Below the pieces are notes generated by a model that saw nothing but the letters and a program-made list of their open reading frames with translations, did no database searches and was not told the DNA's origin. A stretch of DNA of 64,000 nt from Anaerobiospirillum thomasii. GTDB lineage: Bacteria > Pseudomonadota > Gammaproteobacteria > Enterobacterales > Succinivibrionaceae. This document shows, piece by piece, positions 35,664-46,229 of the stretch; the stretch's first letter is position 1; each line of letters starts with the position of its first letter. The translations under genes and the position numbers were made by a program. The stretch covers positions 36,001 to 100,000 of the forward strand of contig NZ_UAPU01000006.1 of the NCBI RefSeq assembly GCF_900445255.1. Direction: 5' to 3'.

Positions 35664-37641
35664 CCTAACTTAAGCATGCACTATAGTATACAAGATCTTA
35701 GAGAACACATGGTTTAAACCAGCTCTATAGCCGACAGATCAACACCTAATGCACCTAGGATGATTTTTTGGGTTTTTGTCAGAGCCTTGGTCAGAAAAAT
35801 ATCTGATTTCGAGCGTTTAATACTTATATCATCAAGCTCTCTTAGTAGTTTCTCATAGGTCATTTTAATAAAGCGTTTTGGCTCTTCGACCTTTAGCTTA
35901 TTTATAACTTCCTGTATAAAGCTGTGTACAACTAGAGCCATAAAAATCACAAACATTTTACCTCTTGCAGTATTAGAGTTATGAATTTTTAATCTATCGC
36001 AGTCTAAAGTGTTCTTGGCAGTATCAAAGATCTTTTCCTGCACATCTTTGTGCCTGTAGGCAGACAGTACATCAGCGCCACTAAGATCAGAGTTAGTAGT
36101 AAACAGTGCAAAAAAGCCAAGCAGCTTCTGAGCTTTTATTATTTTATCTTCATCCTCTTTAAATACGTATCCACAAGGGTTACTGTCATCTTTTATGCAA
36201 TTGTGAAACTTGCACAGAGACTTAGCTTTTCTTTGTGTTATTGGCATACCATCATCATTAACTTCCTTGATTTTTTCAATCTCAGCGGCAACTTCTTGAC
36301 TGAGTATTTTATTATCTTCATAACACTTATTCATATCATGGTAAATATGCAGGACACCTTTTACATCTTCTATTGTATGCTCTATACGATGGCCGTAAAT
36401 TCCTGGGTATTCAGACAATTCATATTTTGGCAACCTATATGCTTGAGAGTTAGACAGAGCCTCAATAACCTCAAGGGCTTGCTTATACCTGCTAAGAGAA
36501 ACACCAACAATGAGTTTTAGCCCAGCATTGTCAAGAAAAGTAATGCCTTTTTGGCTAAAGAAACCTCTGTCAAAGGTACAGACATTGCGCGTGCTGATAC
36601 CAAGACGCTTGGCATCATTGATTACGTATGGTAGTTGCGTAGAATCATTCAGAGAGCCATTGTACATTGAATAATACAGTGGCTTTTTACTTTTTATACT
36701 TGAGAACATGCCAAGATTAACCTGTGGCAAATCCTCTTTATCTCTGTTATAACCAAACTCAGCATGCTGTATCTCTTGTGCATATGAGGAAAATGAAGTT
36801 ACGTCGTAACATATTGCTTCATTCAGATCCATATGTTTTTTCAGCCATAATTCGAAAAATGAATCTATATCTTCCTGTTCACAAAGAGAAAACAGCCTTG
36901 ATATTGTTGAATCACTAACAGAGCCAATCTCAGGCTCATCAAAGACAAATGTCTTTGAAAAGTCATCAATATTACTCATGGTTGAATCACCAGAGGCTAT
37001 AAGACATGCTGTTGCAGTTAAATAGTCAGACTCTTTTTTATCAAAGATCTTTTTTATACAGTCGCTCAAACCTGTATTTTCAAAAATCTTTTTTAATATC
37101 AGAGAGCTGCCTTTAACAACATCACCATTAACCACAGGTACACCATGAGAAATAGATGTAATCTTTGAACCTCTTTTTTGCTTTTTAGCTTTACGCTCTT
37201 CCTTTTTATCTAATACCACCTGAGGGATGGCCGCACCGGTAATAGCAAAATATTTGTCATTAGGGTGAAACAGTGTTGGATCAGTCTCACTGACTCGACC
37301 AACGATAACAGACTTATTGCGGGACTGTCCTTTTTCATTTCTAAAAAAGGAAGTGTACATATACAGATATTTAATAGGCCTGCCACCACGTATTTCAGAC
37401 TGTGTATAGCACCTGCTTTGAGGAACAGCATATGTTATTTCGTAATAAATCATGAAAAGCCCCCTAAAATCACTACTATACAAATAACTATAAACCGATA
37501 ATATATCGTATACACAAAAACAATAAAAAAGCAATGAGTTTTTACTAAAAAAAAATCATTGCTAACAGTAAATTATTTAATAAATAATAAGTAAATATAA
37601 ATGGCCGAGCAAACTACTATATATTGCATGAAAAATTTAGG
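35664..37641 (-). mobile_element. IS1634-like element, copy 2 (intact)
   Basis: A 1978-bp element with imperfect inverted ends, CCTAACTTAAGCATGC on the left and CCTAAATTTTTCATGC read inward from the right. It is nearly identical to copy 1 and in the same orientation. It shows the uninterrupted sequence at the site where copy 1 was split (36411-36425). Confidence 0.87.
35714..37453 (-). CDS. IS1634-like transposase (copy 2, intact)
   Basis: A 579-residue transposase if started at the ATG at 37453, which follows AGGGGG at a good distance; the frame is open 27 codons further upstream. The DDE motifs are CYDVTSFSSY and CTFDRGFFSQ, with the Glu in the C-terminal half after the KMFVIFMAL segment. 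The N-terminal domain (KYLYMYTSFFRNEKGQSRNKSVIVG) is typical of IS1634 proteins. The intact frame suggests the element could still be active. Confidence 0.9.
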   Translation of the reverse strand: MIYYEITYAVPQSRCYTQSEIRGGRPIKYLYMYTSFFRNEKGQSRNKSVIVGRVSETDPTLFHPNDKYFAITGAAIPQVVLDKKEERKAKKQKRGSKITSISHGVPVVNGDVVKGSSLILKKIFENTGLSDCIKKIFDKKESDYLTATACLIASGDSTMSNIDDFSKTFVFDEPEIGSVSDSTISRLFSLCEQEDIDSFFELWLKKHMDLNEAICYDVTSFSSYAQEIQHAEFGYNRDKEDLPQVNLGMFSSIKSKKPLYYSMYNGSLNDSTQLPYVINDAKRLGISTRNVCTFDRGFFSQKGITFLDNAGLKLIVGVSLSRYKQALEVIEALSNSQAYRLPKYELSEYPGIYGHRIEHTIEDVKGVLHIYHDMNKCYEDNKILSQEVAAEIEKIKEVNDDGMPITQRKAKSLCKFHNCIKDDSNPCGYVFKEDEDKIIKAQKLLGFFALFTTNSDLSGADVLSAYRHKDVQEKIFDTAKNTLDCDRLKIHNSNTARGKMFVIFMALVVHSFIQEVINKLKVEEPKRFIKMTYEKLLRELDDISIKRSKSDIFLTKALTKTQKIILGALGVDLSAIELV

Positions 37642-37813
37642 CTATATATAACAATCAAATATTCCTATTAAAGCTCCAAAAGAAACCATAGTCAAGTATA
37701 GATATGCTTAGGGTCTTCCCAATTTTAAAAGGACAATACAGTCTGTATTTACTTTTATAGTGGGATAGAGTCCACATTGATGCACGAAGAGTCAAAAATA
37801 AATGAACTTATAT

Positions 37814-38707
37814 TTATTTAAGTTCAACCAGATCTTCGTACTTAAATACTTTAATATAAATATAAACTTTTTTATTTACTTTAAAACATACGTAAGAAAC
37901 AGGTTTGACATAAAAAGTAATATTAAAAATAATTTTGGCTCTCTTAATGACATCTTCAGATATACCACTTTCATTTACACCTAAAATTCCCTTTCTAGTC
38001 TCATCATTAATCTTATTGGATTTTTCAAAGAAAATTTTTAAATATGATACTAACATTTTACTGTTAAGAAAATACATACAATGCATGTAAATTCCCATCA
38101 GAGTAGATAATGTAAATGCATATGACTTGATTATAGAATAAGTTTCTGGATCAAGTATCTCACCAGGTTTAAAATTTGGGTCCATGTTCAAAACAAATAT
38201 AAAAATTAGAGATACACCTATTGGACAAAGAAATACAACAGATATAACATACTTTCTAATTCTGGTAAGAGAGTCATTTTTATAGTCATCATCTTGCTTA
38301 AAATATTGTTTAATTACGTTATATTTTTCAGGAGTTATTAATATCGGAAAAATCACCATTAATATTACAGTAATTATTATACAAGAATAGTTAGAATCCG
38401 TTACCATCCTGATTAAAATATTTGAAAATATTACTGTAATCAACGATATCACAGCAGTATGAAATAATATTTCAATTGGCAACCAAGTTCTCATATATGT
38501 AGCACGAAGTAAATATTTTATAGATCCTAAAGAATTTATAGAAATATTGATACTGTTTTTACTGAGCTCTTTATCAATATACATCATACTGCCAATAATT
38601 TTTATTTTTGTAAACCCAAAAATTAAATATCCTAGTAATAGTATTGGATAAAAAATTAGATTAAGATCTGATACCAAATAATTAATAAATTTAAATATAT
38701 CTGTCAT
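37814..38707 (-). CDS. Multi-pass membrane protein of unknown function
   Basis: A 297-residue protein that I do not recognise. Hydrophobic segments occur near residues 12-30, 75-100, 108-128, 150-175 and 195-215, followed by a soluble tail of about 80 residues rich in Lys. It is very AT-rich like the membrane protein at 34780-35646, but no sequence similarity is obvious between them. It lies between IS1634-like copy 2 and ispB, at the right edge of the accessory island. No motif suggests a function. Confidence 0.6.
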   Translation of the reverse strand: MTDIFKFINYLVSDLNLIFYPILLLGYLIFGFTKIKIIGSMMYIDKELSKNSINISINSLGSIKYLLRATYMRTWLPIEILFHTAVISLITVIFSNILIRMVTDSNYSCIIITVILMVIFPILITPEKYNVIKQYFKQDDDYKNDSLTRIRKYVISVVFLCPIGVSLIFIFVLNMDPNFKPGEILDPETYSIIKSYAFTLSTLMGIYMHCMYFLNSKMLVSYLKIFFEKSNKINDETRKGILGVNESGISEDVIKRAKIIFNITFYVKPVSYVCFKVNKKVYIYIKVFKYEDLVELK

Positions 38708-39258
38708 GAATATTCTCCTTTAATATATTTTATGTATAAAATCTGTATTTTTAAAATTATTAGTAATACTAATTTTCTTCGATAATGTTTATGAATGTTC
38801 TTTATTTTTAGGCTTTCAAAAAATTCATTTTTAATCTATTTACTATAACGGTATTCGTACATCTGAATAATATTTTTTTGCTAGGTAAGCAACCTATATA
38901 ACAAAGATCTTCTTTATTGGTGTTAAAAATTGAATGCGTTATTTATATTTTCACATCTTAATGTTCTTTGTTAAAACTTATTTTGTGATATAAAATTTAA
39001 TAACAATGTCTATCTATTTACTCTATCAATCTATTTATTCAGTTATTTGTATTATTTGAAGTTGCCTTTACAGTATCTGTACTTATCTTTTTATAACCCC
39101 TTAAAAGCAATTTTATCCAGACTTTTTACGTTGATCAATATTTAAAATCTATTTTTCTGATGATGTTTTGCAATTTCTAAATGTTTTTAGCACATAAGCA
39201 ACCCGCATTTAGATTTTGATGTTAGAATGTGCAAAATGCATTAAATAGTGGGATAATT
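38708..39258. other. AT-rich intergenic region before ispB
   Basis: About 550 bases without a gene. It marks the edge between the accessory island and the core. The last part should hold the ispB promoter; a possible -10 (TTAGAAT) is near 39223. The divergent rplU-rpmA genes that usually precede ispB are absent here. Confidence 0.5.
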
Positions 39259-40248
39259 ATGCCTTTAACCAATATACCAACCACATCTGACATCAAGCTT
39301 AAAGATTTGATGCAGGTCGTAGAATCAAAACTTTCACATACAATAACAGACTTAGCTATAGAAAAGCAGGTAAGCGATCTATGCCAGACCGTTATATCTG
39401 CAGGTGGCAAGAGAATAAGACCAAGAATCGCGCTTTTATGCGCAACCTCTTTACCTAATTATACTCCTGAATTTGACGATAAAATCACATCTGTTGCTGC
39501 AGCTCTTGAACTTTTACATACAGCAACCTTAATTCATGATGATGTAATTGATGAGTCACCTCTGCGTCGTGGACATGAAACATTGAATGCAACCGAGGGC
39601 AATCATATTGCAGTGCTGGCCGGTGACTATATGTTCACCCGTTGCTTTATAACGCTGCAAAGTGCATTATCTGTACAAATTATTACTGAGTTTTCCAAAA
39701 CTTTAGGTACTCTGGTAGCAGGTGAGCTCTTTCAGCTTGAGCACGAGGGAGATCTGTCCATTACATATGAGCAGTATGAAAACATAATTTATGCAAAAAC
39801 AGGTGCCCTGTTTGAACTTGCGGCATCATCTATCTGTATAGTTCTAGATGAGCCTCAGAGCACATATGATATTCTCAAAGAATATGGCCGTCAGATTGGC
39901 ATTGCTTTTCAGGTTATCGATGATGTATTAGATTACCGTTCCGACAATGCTACCTTAGGCAAGATTGTGGGAGAGGATCTAAAAGATAGGAGAATTACTC
40001 TGCCTCTTATTATCACCCTTGAAAAACTTAGCAGCACAGATAAGGACAGCTTTATCAAAGCCATTGAGGAGGTTGATCTGAACACTGTTATTAGCTACAT
40101 GCAAAAGACAGATGCACTCAAGCTCTCTTATGACTATGCCAAAAAGGCTATTGATAAAGCTTTATCCTGCCTTGCAGTGCTTAAAGATGGTGAGGCAAAG
40201 TCTATACTTGAAGCTCTTACTTTAAAGATAATTAACAGAGACAGCTAA
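39259..40248 (+). CDS. ispB: Octaprenyl diphosphate synthase
   Basis: A 329-residue trans-polyprenyl synthase. It extends farnesyl diphosphate to the side chain of the quinones. The first Asp-rich motif is LIHDDVIDESPLRRG, and the second is FQVIDDVLDY. The GGKRIRPRI motif near residue 50 is also conserved. The frame is open from a GTG at 39229, but the ATG at 39259 fits IspB length and has a GGGA upstream. A terminator follows at 40302-40331. Confidence 0.93.
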   Translation: MPLTNIPTTSDIKLKDLMQVVESKLSHTITDLAIEKQVSDLCQTVISAGGKRIRPRIALLCATSLPNYTPEFDDKITSVAAALELLHTATLIHDDVIDESPLRRGHETLNATEGNHIAVLAGDYMFTRCFITLQSALSVQIITEFSKTLGTLVAGELFQLEHEGDLSITYEQYENIIYAKTGALFELAASSICIVLDEPQSTYDILKEYGRQIGIAFQVIDDVLDYRSDNATLGKIVGEDLKDRRITLPLIITLEKLSSTDKDSFIKAIEEVDLNTVISYMQKTDALKLSYDYAKKAIDKALSCLAVLKDGEAKSILEALTLKIINRDS

Positions 40249-40301
40249 GTTTGAGTACTGACAACTGATTTTTGACTGTGCTTTAAATGACATAGCTAAT
40301 A

Positions 40302-40331
40302 TTTAAAGAGGACCATGAGGTCCTCTTTAAA
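40302..40331. terminator. Bidirectional terminator between ispB and purA
   Basis: Perfect 13-bp arms (TTTAAAGAGGACC and GGTCCTCTTTAAA) enclose the loop ATGA. The repeat lies between two convergent genes and suits both. Confidence 0.85.
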
Positions 40332-40367
40332 TTTGCTTTATCCAAAAGCCTTGCAGCTTATTTGATA

Positions 40368-41675
<1,308 letters not shown>

Positions 41676-41713
41676 TCACCTTCGTTGCCCTGTATAAATA
41701 AACGGATCAAAAA

Positions 41714-41738
41714 AAGATCCCACAAACAGTGGGATCTT
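41714..41738 (-). terminator. Terminator after hflC
   Basis: Perfect 10-bp arms (AAGATCCCAC and GTGGGATCTT) with a 5-base loop are followed, on the minus strand, by a run of Ts. It ends the hfq-hflX-hflK-hflC transcript before purA. Confidence 0.87.
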
Positions 41739-41780
41739 ATAATTTTTTACTTAATTTTTCAATGCAAAGGGGCAGATCTT

Positions 41781-42734
41781 TTACCTGCGTCCTATAGGAT
41801 CATCAAAGTATCTGAAAAATTCGTTATCAGGATTTATAACCATGACATCATTACCACTCTTCATGGAATTGCGATAGGCATCCATGGAGCGTAAAAAGTC
41901 AAATAATTCAGGATTCTGTGAATAGGCATCAGCATAGATCTTGGTAGCCTGGGCATCACCCTCACCCTTTAACATACGGGCTTTTCTTTCAGCCTGAGCC
42001 ACTTTAACCACAACCTCTCTGTCAGCCTTGGCACGTATAGCCTCAGCCTCCTGACGGCCCTGTGAGCGGTGTAATTTGGCCACAGCATCACGCTCGGCAC
42101 GCATACGCTGATAGATTGAGTTTGAAACCTCAGGTGGCAGATTGATCTGTTTTATTCTCACATCAACAATCTGAATACCAAGCTCTGTTGCAGATGAACC
42201 AATATCCTTAAGGGCATTTTGCATAACCTCATCACGCTTGGAGCTGCCTATAACTGAAGGCTCTGAGGCATCAAAGGTATTATCCTCATTACCCTGACCT
42301 GAAACAATTTCATGAATGGTAAGTTTACCAATCTGACTTCTTAAGGAGTTGGTGATACGACGGCGCAAAAGCTCCTCAGCCTGCATTTTGTTACCACCTG
42401 CTGTAGTCAGATAGTAGGTTGCAGGATCTGATATCTTCCACTTTACATAAGAGTCAATAATAAGATCCTTTTTCTCTGCAGTTACAAAGCGATCAGCCCT
42501 TGAGCTTAGAGTCTGTATTCTTGAATCAAGCATTCTTACCTGATCAATAAATGGTATCTTAAAGTGCAGTCCTGGCTGTGACACATTTAAAGCAGAATCT
42601 GAGGTTCTTATCACCTTGCCAAAACGGGTAACAATACCCACATTGCCCTCTTTAATCACAAAAAGAGAATTAAAGCCTATTACACCTGCAATAAGAGCAG
42701 AGGCAAATATTAAATTTAAAGTTGAACTGCGCAT
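41781..42734 (-). CDS. hflC: Protease modulator HflC
   Basis: A 317-residue inner-membrane SPFH protein. Together with HflK it forms a cage around FtsH and limits its proteolysis. One N-terminal membrane segment (residues 8-26) is followed by the SPFH domain (FGKVIRTSDSALNVSQPGLHFKIPF) and a coiled coil with AERDAVAKLHRSQGRQEAEAIRAKA. The start codon overlaps the hflK stop by one base, so the two are made together. A terminator follows. Confidence 0.95.
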   Translation of the reverse strand: MRSSTLNLIFASALIAGVIGFNSLFVIKEGNVGIVTRFGKVIRTSDSALNVSQPGLHFKIPFIDQVRMLDSRIQTLSSRADRFVTAEKKDLIIDSYVKWKISDPATYYLTTAGGNKMQAEELLRRRITNSLRSQIGKLTIHEIVSGQGNEDNTFDASEPSVIGSSKRDEVMQNALKDIGSSATELGIQIVDVRIKQINLPPEVSNSIYQRMRAERDAVAKLHRSQGRQEAEAIRAKADREVVVKVAQAERKARMLKGEGDAQATKIYADAYSQNPELFDFLRSMDAYRNSMKSGNDVMVINPDNEFFRYFDDPIGRR

Positions 42735-44005
42735 TATCTTACCCTCTGACCATATGAAGATGACTGATATCTTGATGAATTGCCATACTGATTTGGCAGC
42801 GGTTTGATAGTACTCTCATCTATTTTTGTTTCTATCTGATAATTGTCTTTAACCTCGTTTTGCACCTTAGGCTGGGCAACAGAGGCAGCATTGCCGTTTA
42901 GATTTGGCATAGGCATGTACAGCATTGGGCTCTGTCCGTTTTTGGTGTCAACTATAACCTTGGATGACTTGGATAAAACCTCCTGCATGGTCTCAAGATA
43001 GATACGGCTTCTTGTGATCTCTGGAGCTGCATTAAACTCAGGCAGGATCTGCTCAAAGCGGGCCACCTCACCTTGTGCCTTGAGCACAACCTGTGATTTG
43101 TAACCCTCAGCCTCATTTAAAATTCTCTGTACCTGACCTTCAGCACGTGGCAGCACCTCATTGGCATAAGCCTCGGCCTCACGCTTGAATCTCTGCTCAT
43201 CTTCCTGAGCTGCAATGGCATCATCAAATGCCTCTTTAACCTGATCAGGGGCACGGGCTGGCAGGAAGTTTACATCAACCACACTAAGGCCCATATTGTA
43301 AGGCTCGATAATGGAGACTAAAAGATCGCGTGTATTCTGTCTTACCATCTCACGGCCAGAGGTTAAAATATCATCCATCATGGTATGACCTACAACATAG
43401 CGCAGAGCTGAATCTGTAGCCTCGGTAAGTGAATTGTCTGGATCAGTTACGCTGTAGAGATATTTGACAGGATCAGAAATGCGATACTGCACATCCATCT
43501 CAACCATTACCACATTTTCATCTTCTGTAAGCATGGAGCCTGATGACTGAATGGCACGTACCTGTTCAATATCCACAACAGTTACAGTGTCAATACCGCT
43601 CATTTTCCATCTAAGACCCGGCTCTACTACATCATAGACCTTGCCAAAGCGCAGTACTACACCACGCTCAGCCTCACGCACTGTATAAAAGCCTGTAAAG
43701 ATATATACACCTAGGGCTACACCTAAAATAACTGTCAGACCAAGATTGCCACCCTTTTTACCAGAGGATCCTGAGCCTGATCCTGACTGATTGCCAAAGA
43801 TTTTCTTTAACATATTGACTATGTTGTTCAGATCAAATCCCTGATTAGCCTTGGCTTTTCTACCCCATGGATCATCATTTTGTGTATTTCTGCCCCACTG
43901 CTGGTCATTGTCATTACTGTCCTGACCCTTTTCTTTGTCAGAACCGTTGTTGTCAGAGCCAGGAGCATTCCAGGCCATGGCATCAGCTATATTATTATCT
44001 TTCAT
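42734..44005 (-). CDS. hflK: Protease modulator HflK
   Basis: A 423-residue partner of HflC. The N-terminus is soluble and rich in Gly, Asn, Asp and Gln (residues 1-85); a membrane segment (about 90-107, LTVILGVALGVYIFTGF) and the SPFH domain (VVLRFGKVYDVVEPGLRWK) follow. A long coiled coil and a Gln/Ser-rich tail end it. Its start overlaps the hflX stop by 4 bp. The order hflX-hflK-hflC is conserved in gammaproteobacteria. Confidence 0.94.
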   Translation of the reverse strand: MKDNNIADAMAWNAPGSDNNGSDKEKGQDSNDNDQQWGRNTQNDDPWGRKAKANQGFDLNNIVNMLKKIFGNQSGSGSGSSGKKGGNLGLTVILGVALGVYIFTGFYTVREAERGVVLRFGKVYDVVEPGLRWKMSGIDTVTVVDIEQVRAIQSSGSMLTEDENVVMVEMDVQYRISDPVKYLYSVTDPDNSLTEATDSALRYVVGHTMMDDILTSGREMVRQNTRDLLVSIIEPYNMGLSVVDVNFLPARAPDQVKEAFDDAIAAQEDEQRFKREAEAYANEVLPRAEGQVQRILNEAEGYKSQVVLKAQGEVARFEQILPEFNAAPEITRSRIYLETMQEVLSKSSKVIVDTKNGQSPMLYMPMPNLNGNAASVAQPKVQNEVKDNYQIETKIDESTIKPLPNQYGNSSRYQSSSYGQRVR

Positions 44006-45402
44006 AATGTCTCAATATCATCAAAGTCAAAATTAAAATCTGTATCTGTCTCAGGTTCATCATGCCTTAGAGTTTCTTCTGCCTGACTTACAAGCCACGG
44101 CTTTGCTCCTGATACACATTCACTCAAGGCACCTGAGGTTTTCTTGTCTATACGCTTAAGATCATCAGCTCTGGCCTTAACCTCAAGCAGCATATTGCCG
44201 CAATCATCATAACTTTCGTTAAATACGGCCTTAAGCTCATACAGGCAGGCTCTTACTTTTGTATGTTTAGGGCTTATCTTAGCAGTAAAAGAGCATAAAT
44301 TAGAAGAGAGCAGTTCACTTATTGCAAATAAAAGTTCATCAAGTCCCATTCCTGTTTTAGCAGAAACATTTACTCTGACAGGACGTGAGGTATCATCATA
44401 GACTACCAGCGCCTCAACACCTGAGACCAGATCGGATTTGTTATAGACCAGAAGCTGCGGTACACCACTTGCCCCAATACTTTCTAAAACCTCATTAACA
44501 GCCTTTATATTATCTTCAATTCTAGGATCTGAGGCATCAATTACATGCAAGAGCAGATCGGCCATGATGCTCTCTTCAAGAGTTGATCTGAAAGCTGCCA
44601 CCAGATCATGAGGCAGATGACGGATAAAACCTACTGTATCAGCAAAAACAGCCTTACCTACAACTGGCAGCATAACTGTGCGCAAAGTTGGATCTAGTGT
44701 GGCAAAAAGCTGATCGGCAGCATAGACCTGAGAGTCTGTCATGCGATTGAAAAGAGTGGATTTGCCTGCGTTGGTGTAACCTGCAAAAGATATAACCGGT
44801 ATGGCGTTTTTCTTGCGCTGTGAGCGGCTTAAATTTCTGCGTTTGGCAACTACTGACAGCTCTTCATTCAAAGCTGCAATTCTTTCTTTTAAGGCACGGC
44901 GATCAAGCTCAATCTGTGTCTCACCAGGACCGCCTCTTAAACCAAAACCGCCCTTTTGTCTTTCAAGGTGGGTCCAGCCGCGCACCAGACGTGCCTGAGC
45001 ATATTTCAAACGGGCCAGCTCCACCTGCAGTTTACCTTCATAGGTGCGGGCGCGCATGGCAAAAATTTCAAGAATCAGTGCGGTTCTGTCCATAACACGC
45101 ACATTAAGTTCACGCTCAAGATTACGTTCCTGAGCTGGGGTCAGTGCACTGTTGAAAATGACGCACTCAGCCTCATAGGCATGAATGGCATCACGCACCT
45201 CGGCAACTTTGCCAGAACCAATAAAAAAGCGGGGATCAGGGGTGTCTCTGTTACAGATAATGGCAGTAGTCACTATACCGCCTGCAGATTCACACAGGCG
45301 ATATAACTCTTCAAGATCTTCTACTGATTGTGCCTTGGGCAGCTGGACATGCACTAAAAGTGATGGCCCTAAGGGCTCGAACTCTTTATCTGACATATCC
45401 AA
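44002..45402 (-). CDS. hflX: GTPase HflX
   Basis: A 466-residue ribosome-associated GTPase that splits stalled ribosomes. The N-terminal domain has the GGPGETQIELDRR motif, and the G domain has GYTNAGKSTLFN (G1), DTVGFIRHLPHDLVAAF (G3) and NKSDL (G4). The C-terminal tail is acidic (DEPETDTDFNFDFDD), longer than in many homologues. It lies 38 bp after hfq and is coupled to hflK. No residue needed for GTP binding is missing. Confidence 0.95.
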   Translation of the reverse strand: MDMSDKEFEPLGPSLLVHVQLPKAQSVEDLEELYRLCESAGGIVTTAIICNRDTPDPRFFIGSGKVAEVRDAIHAYEAECVIFNSALTPAQERNLERELNVRVMDRTALILEIFAMRARTYEGKLQVELARLKYAQARLVRGWTHLERQKGGFGLRGGPGETQIELDRRALKERIAALNEELSVVAKRRNLSRSQRKKNAIPVISFAGYTNAGKSTLFNRMTDSQVYAADQLFATLDPTLRTVMLPVVGKAVFADTVGFIRHLPHDLVAAFRSTLEESIMADLLLHVIDASDPRIEDNIKAVNEVLESIGASGVPQLLVYNKSDLVSGVEALVVYDDTSRPVRVNVSAKTGMGLDELLFAISELLSSNLCSFTAKISPKHTKVRACLYELKAVFNESYDDCGNMLLEVKARADDLKRIDKKTSGALSECVSGAKPWLVSQAEETLRHDEPETDTDFNFDFDDIETL

Positions 45403-45440
45403 AACTTATTTTGTTGTTATTATTATAAAGCTCATTGGTG

Positions 45441-45692
45441 TTAAGAAGGCTTAACCTCAGAGCTATCCTCTAAAGAGGCACTTAATGTAATTGCCTTGTT
45501 TGGCACTATGGTTGAAATGGCATGCTTATACACCATCTGGCTTACCTGATTTTTAAGAAGCACTACAAACTGATCAAATGATTCGATCTGTCCCTGCAGC
45601 TTGATGCCATTGACAAGATATATTGACACCATGACATGCTCCTTGCGCAGAGCATTTAAAAAAGGATCCTGTAAAGATTGAACCTTGGCCAT
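45441..45692 (-). CDS. hfq: RNA chaperone Hfq
   Basis: An 83-residue Sm-like protein; E. coli Hfq has 102 residues, so the disordered tail is short here. The hexamer pairs small RNAs with mRNAs. The [23 protein letters not shown] start, the [10 protein letters not shown] strand and the [11 protein letters not shown]m2 motif are all present. It sits between miaA and hflX as in E. coli, but a 537-bp gap separates it from miaA, so it probably has its own promoter there. Confidence 0.97.
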   Translation of the reverse strand: MAKVQSLQDPFLNALRKEHVMVSIYLVNGIKLQGQIESFDQFVVLLKNQVSQMVYKHAISTIVPNKAITLSASLEDSSEVKPS

Positions 45693-46229
45693 AAAAACTA
45701 CCGTAAATATATAATCAATATGAACTAATTAAAGTTCTTTATAATAATAAAATTTTATCAAACTTCTGTTATGACACATATACACTCTGCTGTATGTCTG
45801 TACCTTTTCTCAGCAGATAGATACACTCAAGAACATCTCTTTGATAAGCAAATAAATATATTAGACTTTTGGTCTAAATACAAGTGGCATAAACTTAATG
45901 TTTATATTTTCCTATACAGAGTGAAGTATTTTCGTGATGTTATGCATAACTATGCACAAGGCATATAGTCACAAATGTTGCATATACAGACACATTTTCT
46001 ATAATTATTATATGAAAAAAAACATAAATCTTAAACCTATATAACACTAAAGTTGTTTAAAAATTATCTATAGATAACAAAAGCATAGACATATTTACAA
46101 TTGTTTTAACATAAGTTTATACGCTTACAATTGTTGAGCATCATAGATCTGTAAAGCATTTACAATTGTGCACAAATGGTAAGATTAAAGCGCCATAGTC
46201 AAGCACTTTAAGAGGGTGCGTATCTACTA
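45693..46229. other. Large intergenic region upstream of hfq
   Basis: A 537-bp AT-rich gap between miaA and hfq, where E. coli has very little spacing. A 65-codon frame on the plus strand (45771-45968) has no family match that I recognise and no good ribosome-binding site, so I do not call it. Promoters for hfq are expected near its start. Three copies of the palindrome ACAATTGT occur at 46097-46169. Confidence 0.5.
46097..46169. promoter_or_regulatory. Three phased ACAATTGT palindromes
   Basis: The motif TTACAATTGT recurs with ACAATTGT at 46097-46104, 46127-46134 and 46162-46169, spaced 30 and 35 bp (about three helical turns). It lies in the gap between miaA and hfq. A transcription factor binding cluster is possible. 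Confidence 0.45.

Noticed and set aside
11502..37641. The island as an integrative element with an integrase and att sites
   Set aside because: No tyrosine or serine integrase and no tRNA are present; the region is explained by stacked insertion sequences.
45771..45968. A 65-codon gene in the hfq upstream gap
   Set aside because: No good ribosome-binding site, no family resemblance and AT-rich chance-like composition.
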